DNA from: Streptacidiphilus rugosus AM-16
GTDB taxonomy: Bacteria; Actinomycetota; Actinomycetes; Streptomycetales; Streptomycetaceae
DNA length: 64,000 nt
Reading direction: 5' to 3'
Assembly: GCF_000744655.1 (NCBI RefSeq)
Contig: NZ_JQMJ01000004.1
Coordinates: 3,906,001-3,970,000 of the forward strand
A program made the position numbers and the translations under genes. The stretch's first letter is position 1. Every line of letters begins with the position of its first letter. Positions 17,654 through 26,337 of the stretch are shown piece after piece. Below the pieces are notes generated by a model. That model searched no databases. It was not told where the DNA came from and saw only the letters and a program-made list of their open reading frames with translations.

Positions 17654-18133
17654 ATGAGGCTGATGAACATGGGTCTGCGCGCCGCGATGGTCGGCTCGGC
17701 CGCCGCACTGATGGTCGGGGTTCTCGCGGGGGAGGCGGGCGCGACCTCGAACAACATCGACAGTTGGAGCACCAGTACGCCCCCGGTCCGCTGCGTGCAG
17801 GCGCTGTGCCTGTACTACTCACCCAATGCCGAGGGCGCGATCTGGAAGAACGGCGAGGCGGGCGCCGGCGACCTCGGCTATTGGTCGTTCTACAACGACA
17901 ACGCTCCCGGCTCGAACAGCGGTGCCGGTGCGGGTCAGGAGGTACGCAACAACGCCGCCTCCGCCGAGAACGGCGCGACCAACTGCAGCATGGGCATCTA
18001 CGTCTACCCGGACAACTACGGCGACTCCAACGTGCTCGACCCGGGGCGCGGAGGAAACCTGACCTCCAACCTGCGGAACAACGAGGCCTCGGTGGCGCCT
18101 CTGGGGGTCCAGTACATCTACCAGTGCGGCTGA
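17654..18133 (+). CDS. Secreted peptidase-inhibitor I36-like protein
   Basis: A 159-residue secreted protein: signal peptide to about residue 32 (ALMVGVLAGEAGA), then CVQALCLYYSPNAEGAIW, the Cys pair and Tyr-rich strand of the I36 (SMPI-like) family, and further Cys in TNCSMGIYVYPDN and YIYQCG. Fold is expected to be a small beta sandwich with two disulfides. AAGGAG lies 6 nt upstream. Followed at 18236 by a lipoprotein gene; the same secreted-plus-lipoprotein order recurs downstream. Confidence 0.75.
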   Translation: MRLMNMGLRAAMVGSAAALMVGVLAGEAGATSNNIDSWSTSTPPVRCVQALCLYYSPNAEGAIWKNGEAGAGDLGYWSFYNDNAPGSNSGAGAGQEVRNNAASAENGATNCSMGIYVYPDNYGDSNVLDPGRGGNLTSNLRNNEASVAPLGVQYIYQCG

Positions 18134-18235
18134 CAAAGCGCTCACCGGCCTGCTCGGCTCCCGCCCGGGCAGGCCGGCCCTGACGGCTCACTATCCAAAC
18201 CACTGTAAAAACCCCAGGCCCAGGAGAAGCAACGG

Positions 18236-19228
18236 ATGACCCGACCCACCCGCCTGCAGGAGGCACGCGCGGCGTTCGGTGCCCTGGTCGTACTGGCCCT
18301 CGCCACGCTGGCGGGCTGCGCCACAGGCGGCGCGTCGGCGTCGACCGCCGCTCCGGTGCCGGTTGCCACCCCGCGCGTCACCGGCGACCTGAGCAGACTC
18401 CATCTGCCCATCGAGTCGTACATGTTGACGCCGCTCATGTCGGTCCAACGCCAGTGGCTCACCCAGATGGGCATCCGCTCCTGCCTCGCCCGCTTCGGTT
18501 TCGCCTACCCCGATCCTGGCCCGCAGCCCACGGAGGGCAGTCCGGCCCTGGCACAGGAGTCACTGCTGGCGCGGCGCTATGGCGTCACGGACCCCGGCCT
18601 TGTCCGCCGCTGGGGCTACCACCCACCGCGACCGGACAGCATCACGAAGGGCGCACCGGGAGGCATAGTCCTGCTGGCCGGTCTGCCTGCGGCCGAGCAA
18701 CTGGTCCTGACCGGCTACGATCCCGCGACGCGAGGCCCGGCCGCGGCCTACCAGGGCAAGGCACTGCCGGCGCAGGGCTGCCGGGGCGAGGCCGACCGGA
18801 ACCTGGGCGAACGGACCAACGAGACGACATCGGGTGGGCGTCAGCGTGCCGTGAACGGCGTCGACGGTCTGGTCCAGCAGCTCAAGGCGGCGAGCTTCCA
18901 GGCATCCATGGCCGACCCCCGCGTCGTGGGCGTCTTCAAGAGCCGGTCCGCCTGCATGAGGCTGGCCGGATACCACGAGACGAATCCCATGCTCGCACCT
19001 GAGATGTTCAAGCCCGCACCCGACCCGACGGCGGCCGAGATCTCCGCAGCGAAGGCGGACGTCGCCTGCAAGGTCCGCACCAACTTGGTGGGGGTGTGGT
19101 TCGCGGTTGAGTCCGAGTACCAGAACACGGCGATCGCGCAACACGCGGGGGATCTGGCCGGTGTGAAGGCCGCGCTCGCGAGCCAGGCCAGGACCATTCA
19201 AGCGCAGCTCGCTCGCACGCCGGCGTGA
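18236..19228 (+). CDS. Lipoprotein, first of two paralogues
   Basis: 330 residues; signal peptide FGALVVLALATLAGCATGGA with lipobox LAGC near residue 29. The mature protein is helical and has paired Cys motifs: IRSCLARFGFAYPDP, QGCRGEADRNL, SRSACMRLAGYHE and KADVACKVRTNLV. The downstream gene at 20186 shows the same pattern (LPxxSY opening, GCxG, DPRV, CMxAGY, ADVKCK), so they are paralogues. AGGAG precedes the ATG. Function unknown; likely a cell-surface partner of the preceding secreted protein. Confidence 0.7.
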   Translation: MTRPTRLQEARAAFGALVVLALATLAGCATGGASASTAAPVPVATPRVTGDLSRLHLPIESYMLTPLMSVQRQWLTQMGIRSCLARFGFAYPDPGPQPTEGSPALAQESLLARRYGVTDPGLVRRWGYHPPRPDSITKGAPGGIVLLAGLPAAEQLVLTGYDPATRGPAAAYQGKALPAQGCRGEADRNLGERTNETTSGGRQRAVNGVDGLVQQLKAASFQASMADPRVVGVFKSRSACMRLAGYHETNPMLAPEMFKPAPDPTAAEISAAKADVACKVRTNLVGVWFAVESEYQNTAIAQHAGDLAGVKAALASQARTIQAQLARTPA

Positions 19229-19249
19229 CTGGGGCCTGACCGCCCACCT

Positions 19250-19335
19250 GCGACCACGTTCGCCCAGATGCTCACCCTCCTCGACGGGGACCGTGTGCCC
19301 GGCTGGATCGCCGAGGCGAAAGCCGCAGGCCTGCT
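19250..19335 (+). pseudogene. ISL3-like transposase fragment
   Basis: Translation ATTFAQMLTLLDGDRVPGWI followed by AEAKAAGL resembles the late region of ISL3-family transposases. Only about 28 codons remain between two lipoprotein-module genes. Confidence 0.4.
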
Positions 19336-19432
19336 CATCATCTGCCTATGCCTTCGGCCGGCATCGGGGCGCCTTCCCAAGCCTCATTCTTCCCTTTGCG
19401 AAACCCGTCGTCCCGAATGACAAGGAAAACTG

Positions 19433-19897
19433 ATGAAAAGCAAGATGACGAAGTTGCTCACCGTGTCCACCATGGCCGTAACTCTGGTTGCCATTGGATC
19501 CGGAGAGGCATTTGCCGGATCAGTGACGTGGCAAGATGCCGCCTACAACCACGGCTGGTCCAGCAGCAGCTTCCTGACTGAGAACCCCTACAACAACTCC
19601 CTGCATCTTGGCGAGGTCGACGTACATTATTCTTACTGGACCGACACGGCGCACAGCGACGGCGGCTACACGGAGGTCAACGAGGGATCCGGCAACTGCC
19701 TCGACAGCAACTACAGCGGCCAGGCATACACGCACAACTGCCTGTCCGGAGACATGTACCAGAGGTGGTACGAGATTTCTACCAACAGCGGCTGGTGCCT
19801 GTGGGACCTGCAGACCGGCAAGGTCCTCGATGCCAACCCGACCGTGTACACGAACACGAATTATGGGGACGGCGACTCCTACCAGCGCTGGGAGTAG
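19433..19897 (+). CDS. Small secreted protein with lectin-like QxW repeats
   Basis: 154 residues with a signal peptide (MAVTLVAIGSGEAFA) followed by an aromatic, Asn/Ser-rich mature part. Two related stretches, GNCLDSNYSG...YQRWYE and GWCLWDLQTGKVLDAN...SYQRWE, look like beta-trefoil (ricin-type) repeats, suggesting glycan binding. The region is visibly more A+T rich than its neighbours and uses more AT-ending codons, hinting at transfer. AAGGA lies upstream. Occupies the same slot before a lipoprotein gene as the I36-like gene does at 17654. Confidence 0.65.
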   Translation: MKSKMTKLLTVSTMAVTLVAIGSGEAFAGSVTWQDAAYNHGWSSSSFLTENPYNNSLHLGEVDVHYSYWTDTAHSDGGYTEVNEGSGNCLDSNYSGQAYTHNCLSGDMYQRWYEISTNSGWCLWDLQTGKVLDANPTVYTNTNYGDGDSYQRWE

Positions 19898-20130
19898 TCG
19901 CTATTTTTCTGCGCCCGTGACGCGCAGATCCCGAACCGGTCTCCAGTGCCAGGTCGGGCGAAAACCGGTTGCCCTGCTGTCTCCGGCACTTCAAATGCAC
20001 CAAGTCGAGAGCCACAAGATCACCCCTGCGAACCAGGATGCCGAGGCACTTCGACTCACGTGAACGTCGAAGTCCCTGAGGATGGACGCCGGTGGTCTCA
20101 CGGGGCCGACACCTGGTCACTTCTGTACTC

Positions 20131-20157
20131 AGCCCCGGCAGGGTTACTGCCGGGGCT
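20131..20157 (+). terminator. Stem-loop terminator
   Basis: AGCCCCGGCA and TGCCGGGGCT form a perfect 10-bp stem with a 7-nt loop (GGGTTAC). It lies between the lectin-like gene and the second lipoprotein gene; no long U-tract follows, as is common in streptomycetes. Confidence 0.65.
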
Positions 20158-20185
20158 GCAGTCAAACACTCCTGAGGCTCAGCCA

Positions 20186-21148
20186 ATGAAGCACTATTTT
20201 CTAATCCCACTTCGCATCAGCTTCGCAGCAGCCTCCGCTGCAATTCTCGCCGCATGCGCTACGGCCATCAATTCCAGTCCGCCCCAGCTGCCGGCACCGA
20301 TACCCAGCGCGCCTGGCAATCCCTATCAGCCTGCCAACTTCCGCGCAGGTGAAGTTGCCGTCCGCGACGATGGAACCTGGACACTGCCGCTCGACTCCTA
20401 TGACAAGCCCGCAAATTGGCAGATCACAGGTGCAGCCATCAACAGCCTCGCTCAACAATGCATGACGCGGCTGGGCCTCAGCACCCCTGCGGCGTTCAAG
20501 TTCTCCGGGCCGCCGGCCGTTCCCCTGGCCGCCATCTACGGTGTGCTCTCGATGACGAGGGCGCAGTCCACCGGCTACCGAGTAATGCCCGACGGAATAC
20601 CAGCCACCGTGACGTCCTCCGCCGGGACGTCCCAGAAGGCTCAAGAGCAGGTGGCGGCCAAAGCATACTTCGGCGACCCGCAACACCACCACGCCGGCTG
20701 CGCCGGACAAGCCGTTGACGAGATCGGAATGCAGAAGGCATACGATGCCGCCGGGCTGGTGAACAGCCTTCGAGCCCAGGCCCGTTCCGCCGCATCGCGT
20801 GATCCCCGCGTTCAGCAGGTCAACACGGCCTGGAGTTCGTGCATGAAGGCCGCCGGCTATGCATACCCGGATCCGACAGTGCCTCCCCATGACAAGTCTC
20901 TGCTCGGTCGGGGCCTTCAGACACCACCCGGCGCCCAACTCCCGCCGCCGTCTCCGGCAGAGAAGGCTGCCGCAGTGGCAGACGTGAAGTGCAAGCGGAC
21001 GGTGAACTATGCAATTACGCTGGCACTGGTGAACGCTGCATATCAAAATCTTTTGATAGCACAGCAGTTCAGTGACCTTCAACGGGGGGAACAGGACTGG
21101 CGCTCTGCAGTAGAAGCCGCACAAAGGATCATTCCGAACGGCCGCTGA
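20186..21148 (+). CDS. Lipoprotein, second of two paralogues
   Basis: 320 residues; signal peptide ISFAAASAAILAACATAINS with lipobox LAAC near residue 22. Mature part shares with the 18236 product an opening LPLDSY segment, AGCAGQAVDEIG, RDPRVQQVNTAWSSCMKAAG and VADVKCKRT. The local sequence is more A+T rich than the surrounding. ATG at 20186 has GAGG upstream; the longer frame back to 19946 runs through the terminator at 20131 and is not used. Function unknown. Confidence 0.7.
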   Translation: MKHYFLIPLRISFAAASAAILAACATAINSSPPQLPAPIPSAPGNPYQPANFRAGEVAVRDDGTWTLPLDSYDKPANWQITGAAINSLAQQCMTRLGLSTPAAFKFSGPPAVPLAAIYGVLSMTRAQSTGYRVMPDGIPATVTSSAGTSQKAQEQVAAKAYFGDPQHHHAGCAGQAVDEIGMQKAYDAAGLVNSLRAQARSAASRDPRVQQVNTAWSSCMKAAGYAYPDPTVPPHDKSLLGRGLQTPPGAQLPPPSPAEKAAAVADVKCKRTVNYAITLALVNAAYQNLLIAQQFSDLQRGEQDWRSAVEAAQRIIPNGR

Positions 21149-21179
21149 CACATCCCAGACGACGAGACGCTCGAGACCT

Positions 21180-21433
21180 GATGCCGCTCATGACGAGCAG
21201 GTCGGCGTAGCGGCCGGCCTGCGGGGATCCGAGCCTCCGGTCCCACCTGAGGATCTCCGCCGGGGTTCGGGCGGCCATCGCGACCGGGTCCTGGTCGGTG
21301 AAGACACCGCCGGCCGCGGCGGAGGCAAGACGAGTGGCCCTCGGTTCGCCGAGGAGTAGCTCACCCTGCGGGTTCCCGCCCCGGATCAGCAGCCCTCCGG
21401 GCTCCGGGAACATCCGGTACGCGGGCATCGGGT
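21180..21433 (-). pseudogene. Amidohydrolase remnant with internal deletion
   Basis: Minus-strand frame gives DPMPAYRMFPEPGGLLIRGG, GELLLGEPRATRLASAAAGG, VFTDQDPVAMAARTPAEILR and AGRYADLLVMSG. These resemble scattered C-terminal motifs of metal-dependent amidohydrolases (the final 'AD-LLV' strand) but the metal-binding His residues between them are gone and the start is missing. Confidence 0.6.
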
Positions 21434-21628
21434 CGTTTTCCTCGTCCAGCTCGGAGCCGAAGAGGTCGTCCGTCTCCGAACTCCGGCGGCAACGAGACCC
21501 TGCTCGACTTCCCCCTGACCGGCACCCACCCGCAACCCCTCGAATGCCGGCCGGCGGCAGCGCATGGTCCGGCATCACCAACCCTCCTCAATGCGGGACT
21601 GATCAAGCTCTGCACGAAAGTCACCCGC

Positions 21629-21796
21629 GGTCCTGGTAGCCCGACGGCCCCGTTGGCCATGGTCTTCAAGCTAGTCGAGTCCGGCCAGGAGCGGTGGCGG
21701 GCCATCACCGGCGCCTCCCCCGTCGCCCTGGTCCGCTCTGGCGCCCAGTTCAAGAACCGCGTCCTGGTCGAGCGCGAGGGGGTCGCCGAAGCGTGA
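21629..21796 (+). pseudogene. IS256-like transposase C-terminal fragment
   Basis: Reads PTAPLAMVFKLVESGQERWR, VALVRSGAQFKNRVLVERE and stops at 21796. This matches the C-terminus of actinobacterial IS256 (mutator) transposases. No catalytic region is left. Confidence 0.55.
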
Positions 21797-21819
21797 ACAG
21801 CAGGACCTATGCTGCGGGG

Positions 21820-22500
21820 ATGATCAAGCCCATTGAACTCGTCATATTCGACTGCGACGGCGTGTTGGTCGACAGCGAGCGCATCGCCGCCCGCGTCCAG
21901 GTCGCCCTCGGAGCCGAGCTGGGTTGGCCGCTGACCGAGGACGAGGTCGTGGACCGGTTCATCGGGCGCTCGCACGCCGCCATCCACGAGCAGGTCGCTG
22001 CTCAGCTCGGCCCGGACACGGCCGCGGTCTGGTCGGAGAGGTTCGAGCAGCTCCATCGGGAGGCCGTCGACGCCGAACTCGCCCCCGTCGACGGCTTGCC
22101 GGAAGCGCTCGACGCGCTCACTCTGCCGACGTGCGTCGCTTCCAGCGGCTCCCACGACAAGATGCGGCACACCCTGGGCCGAACGGGACTCTATGATCGT
22201 TTCGCGGGTCGCATCTACAGTGCCAGCGAAGTCTCTCGCGGCAAACCCGCGCCCGACCTGTTCCTGCACGCCGCTCAGCAGATGGGTGTCGATCCCGAAG
22301 CCTGCGTGGTGGTCGAGGACAGCCAGCCCGGCGTCCACGCTGCCCGCGCCGCCGGAATGCGATCCTTCGGCTACTCCGGCGGGCTGACCTCGGCCGAACG
22401 CCTCGATGGCCGCGACACCATCGTCTTCCACGACATGCGCGAACTGCCGAATCTCATCGCCGAGCGGCGGGTCGGCCAGGCGCCCGTCGTCAAGGACTGA
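21820..22500 (+). CDS. HAD-superfamily phosphatase
   Basis: 226 residues with HAD motif I VIFDCDGVLVDSE (nucleophile Asp about residue 9), motif II CVASSGSH, motif III Lys in SRGKPAPDLF and motif IV VVVEDSQPGV. Architecture is of the beta-phosphoglucomutase/sugar-phosphatase (subfamily IA, cap C1) group, acting on small phosphorylated metabolites. The ATG at 21820 is preceded by GGGGA; an in-frame GTG at 21793 overlapping the IS256 fragment stop is an alternative. Lies alone between mobile-element debris. Confidence 0.88.
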   Translation: MIKPIELVIFDCDGVLVDSERIAARVQVALGAELGWPLTEDEVVDRFIGRSHAAIHEQVAAQLGPDTAAVWSERFEQLHREAVDAELAPVDGLPEALDALTLPTCVASSGSHDKMRHTLGRTGLYDRFAGRIYSASEVSRGKPAPDLFLHAAQQMGVDPEACVVVEDSQPGVHAARAAGMRSFGYSGGLTSAERLDGRDTIVFHDMRELPNLIAERRVGQAPVVKD

Positions 22501-22580
22501 CGGCTGCTCCCGCTTCGACCTGTCCGAGCCCATACCGCGCGGGCTTTTCGAGGAGGGTGAACGACTCGGTCAGAGCACCA

Positions 22581-22880
22581 GGGCGCGTTTCGGGTTGTGA
22601 TCAATCTGCCGGATCTGCTTCGTTGTGGAAGTGGGTGCGGTAGATCGTCTTGGGTGACGCGCGTGCAACTGGACGACGTGGAGTGGGAGTTCGCCGCAGG
22701 AGTTCGGCGCCTGGTCGACCGTCGCCAACCGTTTCCGGCAGTGGCGTGACGCCGGAGTGTTCGAGGCCCTGCTGGAGGGCCTGATCGCGGAAGCCGCGAG
22801 GCGGGGTGAGGTGGACCTGCCCCTGGTCAGCATCGACTCCACCACCGCGCGCGCCCATCACGACGCCGCCGCTCTTCCGA
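22581..22880 (+). pseudogene. IS5-family element, 5' fragment with terminal repeat
   Basis: The terminus GGGCGCGTTTCGGGTTGTGA (22581-22600) resembles the end at 24940 (19 of 24 positions). It leads into coding for PQEFGAWSTVANRFRQWRDA, GVFEALLEGLIAEAARRGEV and VSIDSTTARAHHDAA, the N-terminal part and first catalytic Asp of an IS5-type transposase. The remainder is missing. Confidence 0.75.
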
Positions 22881-23308
22881 ACGAAATTCCTGCTGCGCCA
22901 TGGAAGAGCCCGACAGCGGGCTGTTGCGCCCCCGGACATCCGGGTACACCCGGGGCAACGACCACGCGGCCTCGCATCGGCACCGCACACCAACGGGGGG
23001 AGCATGAACGGAAGTTCACTCAGGCCCGCAATCAGCCGCGGCGCCGCCGCAGCGGTGGCGCTGGCCTGCCTCGGAGCGTGCACGCAGACACACCAGCCGG
23101 AGCCTCGCGCCTCCGCCTCCGCTCCCCAGGGCACGCCACTGGACCGGATCCGACAGACGATCGTTCACGACGCCGTCGCGTCCGGGCACACGCCCGCGGG
23201 AGACCTGGTCGTGGCCTATCGTCAGGGACCGAACGCGGTCCTTCTCTGGCAGTGGGCTTGATCCGGTTTGACGGACACTCCTGATCAGGGGGCTTCGGCC
23301 CCGGAAGG

Positions 23309-23629
23309 ATGATGTCCATCATGGAGAGCATGGGGAAGAAGAAGCCGAGGCCCAGGCGCTCGTTCACGCCGGAGTTCAAGGCCGAGATCGTCGACCTGTG
23401 CCAGCACGGCGACCGGTCCGTCGGTCAGGTCGCGAAGGACTTCGACCTGACCGAGACCGCGGTGCGCGACTGGATCCGCCAGGCCGAGGTCAACGCCGGT
23501 CAACGGGATGGCCTGACCAGCGACGAACGCGAGGAACTGGCCCGGCTGCGGCGGGAGAACCGCCGCCTGCGCGAGGACGTCGAGGTTCTCAAGCGGGCCA
23601 CGGCTTTCTTCGCGAAGGAGACCCGGTGA
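23309..23629 (+). CDS. IS3 transposase OrfA
   Basis: 106 residues: helix-turn-helix FTPEFKAEIVDLCQHGDRSV...VAKDFDLTETAVRDWIRQAE, then a leucine-zipper-like coiled coil (ELARLRRENRRLREDVEVLK) and terminal RATAFFAKETR, the standard IS3 OrfA plan. It binds IS ends. Its stop overlaps the GTG of orfB (GTGA); no obvious A-rich slippery sequence is present, so orfB may be made by coupling and not by -1 frameshifting. Confidence 0.93.
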   Translation: MMSIMESMGKKKPRPRRSFTPEFKAEIVDLCQHGDRSVGQVAKDFDLTETAVRDWIRQAEVNAGQRDGLTSDEREELARLRRENRRLREDVEVLKRATAFFAKETR

Positions 23630-24498
23630 CGGTCCACCCGTTCATCGAGGCGGAGAAGCAGGCAGGTCACAACGTCAAACGAGCGTGTGAACTGCTCCAG
23701 GTCTCCCGTGCCGCCTTCTACGCCCGCCGCAACGGCGAGCCCGGTCCCCGCGCCGTCCGCGACACCGAGCTGACCTCGAAGATCACGGACATCCACGCGG
23801 ACTCCAGGGGAAGCTACGGAGCCCCACGCGTCCACGCGCAGCTCCAGCAGAGCGGCGACCGGTGCGGACGCCGCCGGGTCGCCAGGCTGATGCGCCAGGC
23901 AGGCCTTGAGGGTCGACACCGCCGCCGGCGCCACCGCACCACGATCCCGGACCCGCAGGCGGCCTCCCGGCCGGACCTGGTCCTGCGCGATTTCCAGCCC
24001 GACCCGACGGCCCTGGACGCGCGCTGGTGCGGCGACATCACGTACATCGCGACCGAGGAGGGCTGGCTCTACCTGGCCACGGTCATCGACATCGCCTCGC
24101 GTCGCGTTGTCGGCTGGGCCACCGCCGACCATCTGCGGACCGAACTGGTCGCAGACGCCCTGCGAGCGGCCTGCAGGACCCGCCGCCCATCGGCTCCGGT
24201 GATCTTCCACACGGACCGCGGCTGCCAATACACGAGTCACGAATTCGCCGCCCTAGCAAGAGACTTCGGCGTCCGCCTGTCGGTTGGCCGGACCGGGCAG
24301 TGCTGGGACAACGCGCTCGCGGAGTCGTTCTTCGCCACCCTGAAGCGGGAGCTGATCGGCGACCGAACATGGCCGAGCCGGGCGGCTGTCCGCTCCGCGA
24401 TCTTCGAGTGGATCGAGGGCTGGTACAACATACGCAGGCTGCACAGCAGCCTCGGCTACCGCACTCCCGCCGGCTACGAGAACGTCCTGGCGGCCTGA
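23626..24498 (+). CDS. IS3 transposase OrfB (DDE integrase core)
   Basis: 290 residues: HTH_21 region (YGAPRVHAQLQQSG), then integrase core with DDE residues in RWCGDITYI, FHTDRGCQYTSHEF and CWDNALAESFFATLKRELI, ending YRTPAGYENVLAA. All motifs are intact, so the copy could be active. GTG start at 23626 overlaps the orfA stop. Confidence 0.93.
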   Translation: MTVHPFIEAEKQAGHNVKRACELLQVSRAAFYARRNGEPGPRAVRDTELTSKITDIHADSRGSYGAPRVHAQLQQSGDRCGRRRVARLMRQAGLEGRHRRRRHRTTIPDPQAASRPDLVLRDFQPDPTALDARWCGDITYIATEEGWLYLATVIDIASRRVVGWATADHLRTELVADALRAACRTRRPSAPVIFHTDRGCQYTSHEFAALARDFGVRLSVGRTGQCWDNALAESFFATLKRELIGDRTWPSRAAVRSAIFEWIEGWYNIRRLHSSLGYRTPAGYENVLAA

Positions 24499-24939
24499 CC
24501 ACCACACCGAAGGTGTCCGTCAAAGCGGAGCAAGCTCACAGAGCACCACTCAGGAGATCTGCTGGGAGGAGTACCTCTCGGGAGGCCGCACAGGTCCGCT
24601 CTGCTACCCGAACGCGAAGCTGCCGACGGGATCGAAGCCGGCCCTCCAGAGCGTCTTCGGCCCCGCCTCCCTGGACCGCTGGGTGACCGTTCTCGCCGCC
24701 GCCGGCGAAGAGCCACGCGCCCTGACCTGCGGTGGCATCCGCATCGGGGTCACCAAGGTCGGCGAGCTCAAGACACCCGGCGGCGCACCTCTCGCCCTGT
24801 ACACCTACATCGCTCCCTGGCTCGCCGACGGGCCGCTCCAGCTAGAGGTGGTCCGCGCGAACGGGGTCGCCACCGACCGGATCACCCTTGATCCCGTGGA
24901 GCCCGACCAACCACGTGACTACGTCAGGAACTGTGGCTA

Positions 24940-25475
24940 GGGCGCATATCGAGTCGTGATTAAGAGGGGGCTTGGGCCAGCTCTTTGATCCAGATCATGG
25001 AGGCGCGTAAGTGGAGGCCGGCGAGGTAGCTCTCGGGGGTCTTGTCGTACCGGGTGGCGATGCCTCGCCAGGCCTTCAGCTTGTTGATCAGGCGCTCGAC
25101 GGTGTTCCGCTCCTGGTAGAGCTCGGCGTCGTGGCCGACCGGACGACCGCCCGTGCGGCCCTTCCTCCTCCGGTTGGCGGCCTGGTCGGTCTTCTCCGGA
25201 ATCACAGCCTTGATCTGGCGTTTTCGCAGGTGGGTTCGGTTGCCGCGGGCCGAGTAGGCCTAATAGGCGCCCAACGGGTCCGCGGACCCGGATCTTCTTC
25301 AGCACCGGGATGAACTGCGGGCTGTCCGCAGCCTGTCCTGCGGTCAGGATGAACGCCAGTGGGCGGCACTTGCGGTCCGCGGCCAGGTGCACCTCGCTGG
25401 TCTGTCCGCCCCGGGACCGACCCAGGAGAGCCTGCTTCAGTCGCCCCGCCGCTGCGCAGTCACCAAGAGAAACGG
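24940..25475 (-). pseudogene. IS5-family transposase 3' fragment with terminal repeat
   Basis: Minus strand: RSRGGQTSEVHLAADRKCRP near 25440, a deletion/frameshift near 25260, then IPEKTDQAANRRRKGRTGGR, ERNTVERLINKLKAWRGIA and stop TAA at 24960. The terminus at 24940-24963 begins GGGCGCATATCGAGTCGTGA and resembles the one at 22581. The N-terminal domain is absent. Together with the 5' fragment this marks at least two independent IS5 insertions. Confidence 0.8.
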
Positions 25476-25539
25476 TGTCTGAGCATTGCTCACCGCTCCG
25501 GCAGATCAAGCCCGATCGGGAGCGGGATACCGCCGGGTC

Positions 25540-25815
25540 AGCGTCCCCGCCGCAGGTCCCTCCAGAAGGCGCAGCGCGCCCCCTCGTACTCGGTGGCGAC
25601 CGTGGTGTCCGGGCCCCTCTTGACGGCGGGGAAGAGGGAGCAGTTCGCCAGGGCGCGCTCGCCCTCGTCGGAATGGAAGCCGGCGACGTAGACCGGGGCC
25701 TCGACGTTGGAGGCGTCGGGGGCGACGCGGGTGATGGCCGCGCCGACGTCAGAGCGGCCGACCAGGACAACGGGGCCGTCCACGCTTCCGGCGAGGGTGG
25801 TCCAGCCCAGTCCCT
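25540..25815 (-). pseudogene. Alpha/beta hydrolase fragment
   Basis: Minus frame reads GPVVLVGRSDVGAAITRVAP, NVEAPVYVAGFHSDEGERAL. This corresponds to the nucleophile-elbow region of alpha/beta hydrolases, but the expected GHSYGG is GRSDVG, and there is no start, lid or catalytic His. Adjoins the truncated IS5 piece. Confidence 0.65.
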
Positions 25816-25854
25816 GAGGTTTGGCGATGGCCCGGCCCCACCTATCCTCAAGAC

Positions 25855-26337
25855 ATGAGCACGGTCGAACCGGGCGCGACCCCGGACTGGCGGACAGAGG
25901 GCGTGCGGGTCGTTCCGGGCGACGCACTCGACCCGAACACTCCGCAGACGCCGGGGATGCACCGAGCCGCCGCGGTCACCCAGGCGCGAACGGGCTCGCA
26001 CAAGCTGTGGGCCGGCACGGTCACCATCCACCCAGGGGCGAGGACGGGGGCACACCATCACGGCGAGCTGGAAAGCGTGATCTACGTGATTCGCGGTCGT
26101 GCCCGCATGCGGTGGGGGGTGAACCTGGAGTTCACGGCCGAGGCCGGGGCCGGAAGCTTCATCTTCGTCCCACCGTTCGTACCCCACCAGGAGATCAACG
26201 CCCTCGACGACCAGCCTCTCGAGTGCGTCGTGATCCGCAGCGGTCAGGAACCCGTCGTGGTCAATCTGGACATCGCCGGGATCGCCGAGCCCGAGACCGT
26301 TCCGTGGGTCGATCCCGCCCACCCCACAGTCGGCTGA
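25855..26337 (+). CDS. Single-domain cupin
   Basis: 160 residues with cupin motif 1 GARTGAHHHGELESVIYVIR (metal-ligand HxH and Glu) and motif 2 FVPPFVPHQEINALDDQPLE (His). A small metal-binding beta barrel; cupins of this size act as isomerases, oxygenases or ligand sensors. ATG at 25855; the region before it is weakly Shine-Dalgarno-like. No operon partner is evident. Confidence 0.85.
   Translation: MSTVEPGATPDWRTEGVRVVPGDALDPNTPQTPGMHRAAAVTQARTGSHKLWAGTVTIHPGARTGAHHHGELESVIYVIRGRARMRWGVNLEFTAEAGAGSFIFVPPFVPHQEINALDDQPLECVVIRSGQEPVVVNLDIAGIAEPETVPWVDPAHPTVG

Larger units (their letters stand above)
23256..24535 (+). mobile_element. IS3-family insertion sequence
   Basis: About 1.28 kb bounded by imperfect inverted repeats: left GCTTGATCCGGTTTGACGGA (from 23256) and, read on the minus strand from 24535, GCTTGCTCCGCTTTGACGGA; both continue CAC. 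It holds orfA (23309-23629) and orfB (23626-24498). If the ends are taken as TG/CA (23259 and 24532), the flanking triplets are GCT and AGC, so no clear target duplication is seen, though the length excess is consistent with a 3-bp one. Confidence 0.9.
23004..24940 (+). pseudogene. Lipoprotein gene split by an IS3 element
   Basis: Left part 23004-23258 encodes a signal peptide and lipobox (AAVALACLGACTQTH) followed by LVVAYRQGPNAVLLWQWA. Right part 24536-24940 encodes TQEICWEEYLSGGRTGPLCY through QPRDYVRNCG. Removing 23259-24535 (1,277 bp) joins the two in one frame as ...WQWA|SQSTTQ..., giving a ~220-residue lipoprotein. Residual start at 23004 has GGGGGGAG. The end of the gene touches the IS5 terminus at 24940, so its own C-terminus may also be cut. 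Family unknown. Confidence 0.8.

Noticed and set aside
23600-23630. Programmed -1 frameshift fusing IS3 OrfA and OrfB
   Set aside because: No slippery heptamer was seen; the GTGA stop-start overlap offers a simpler coupling mechanism.
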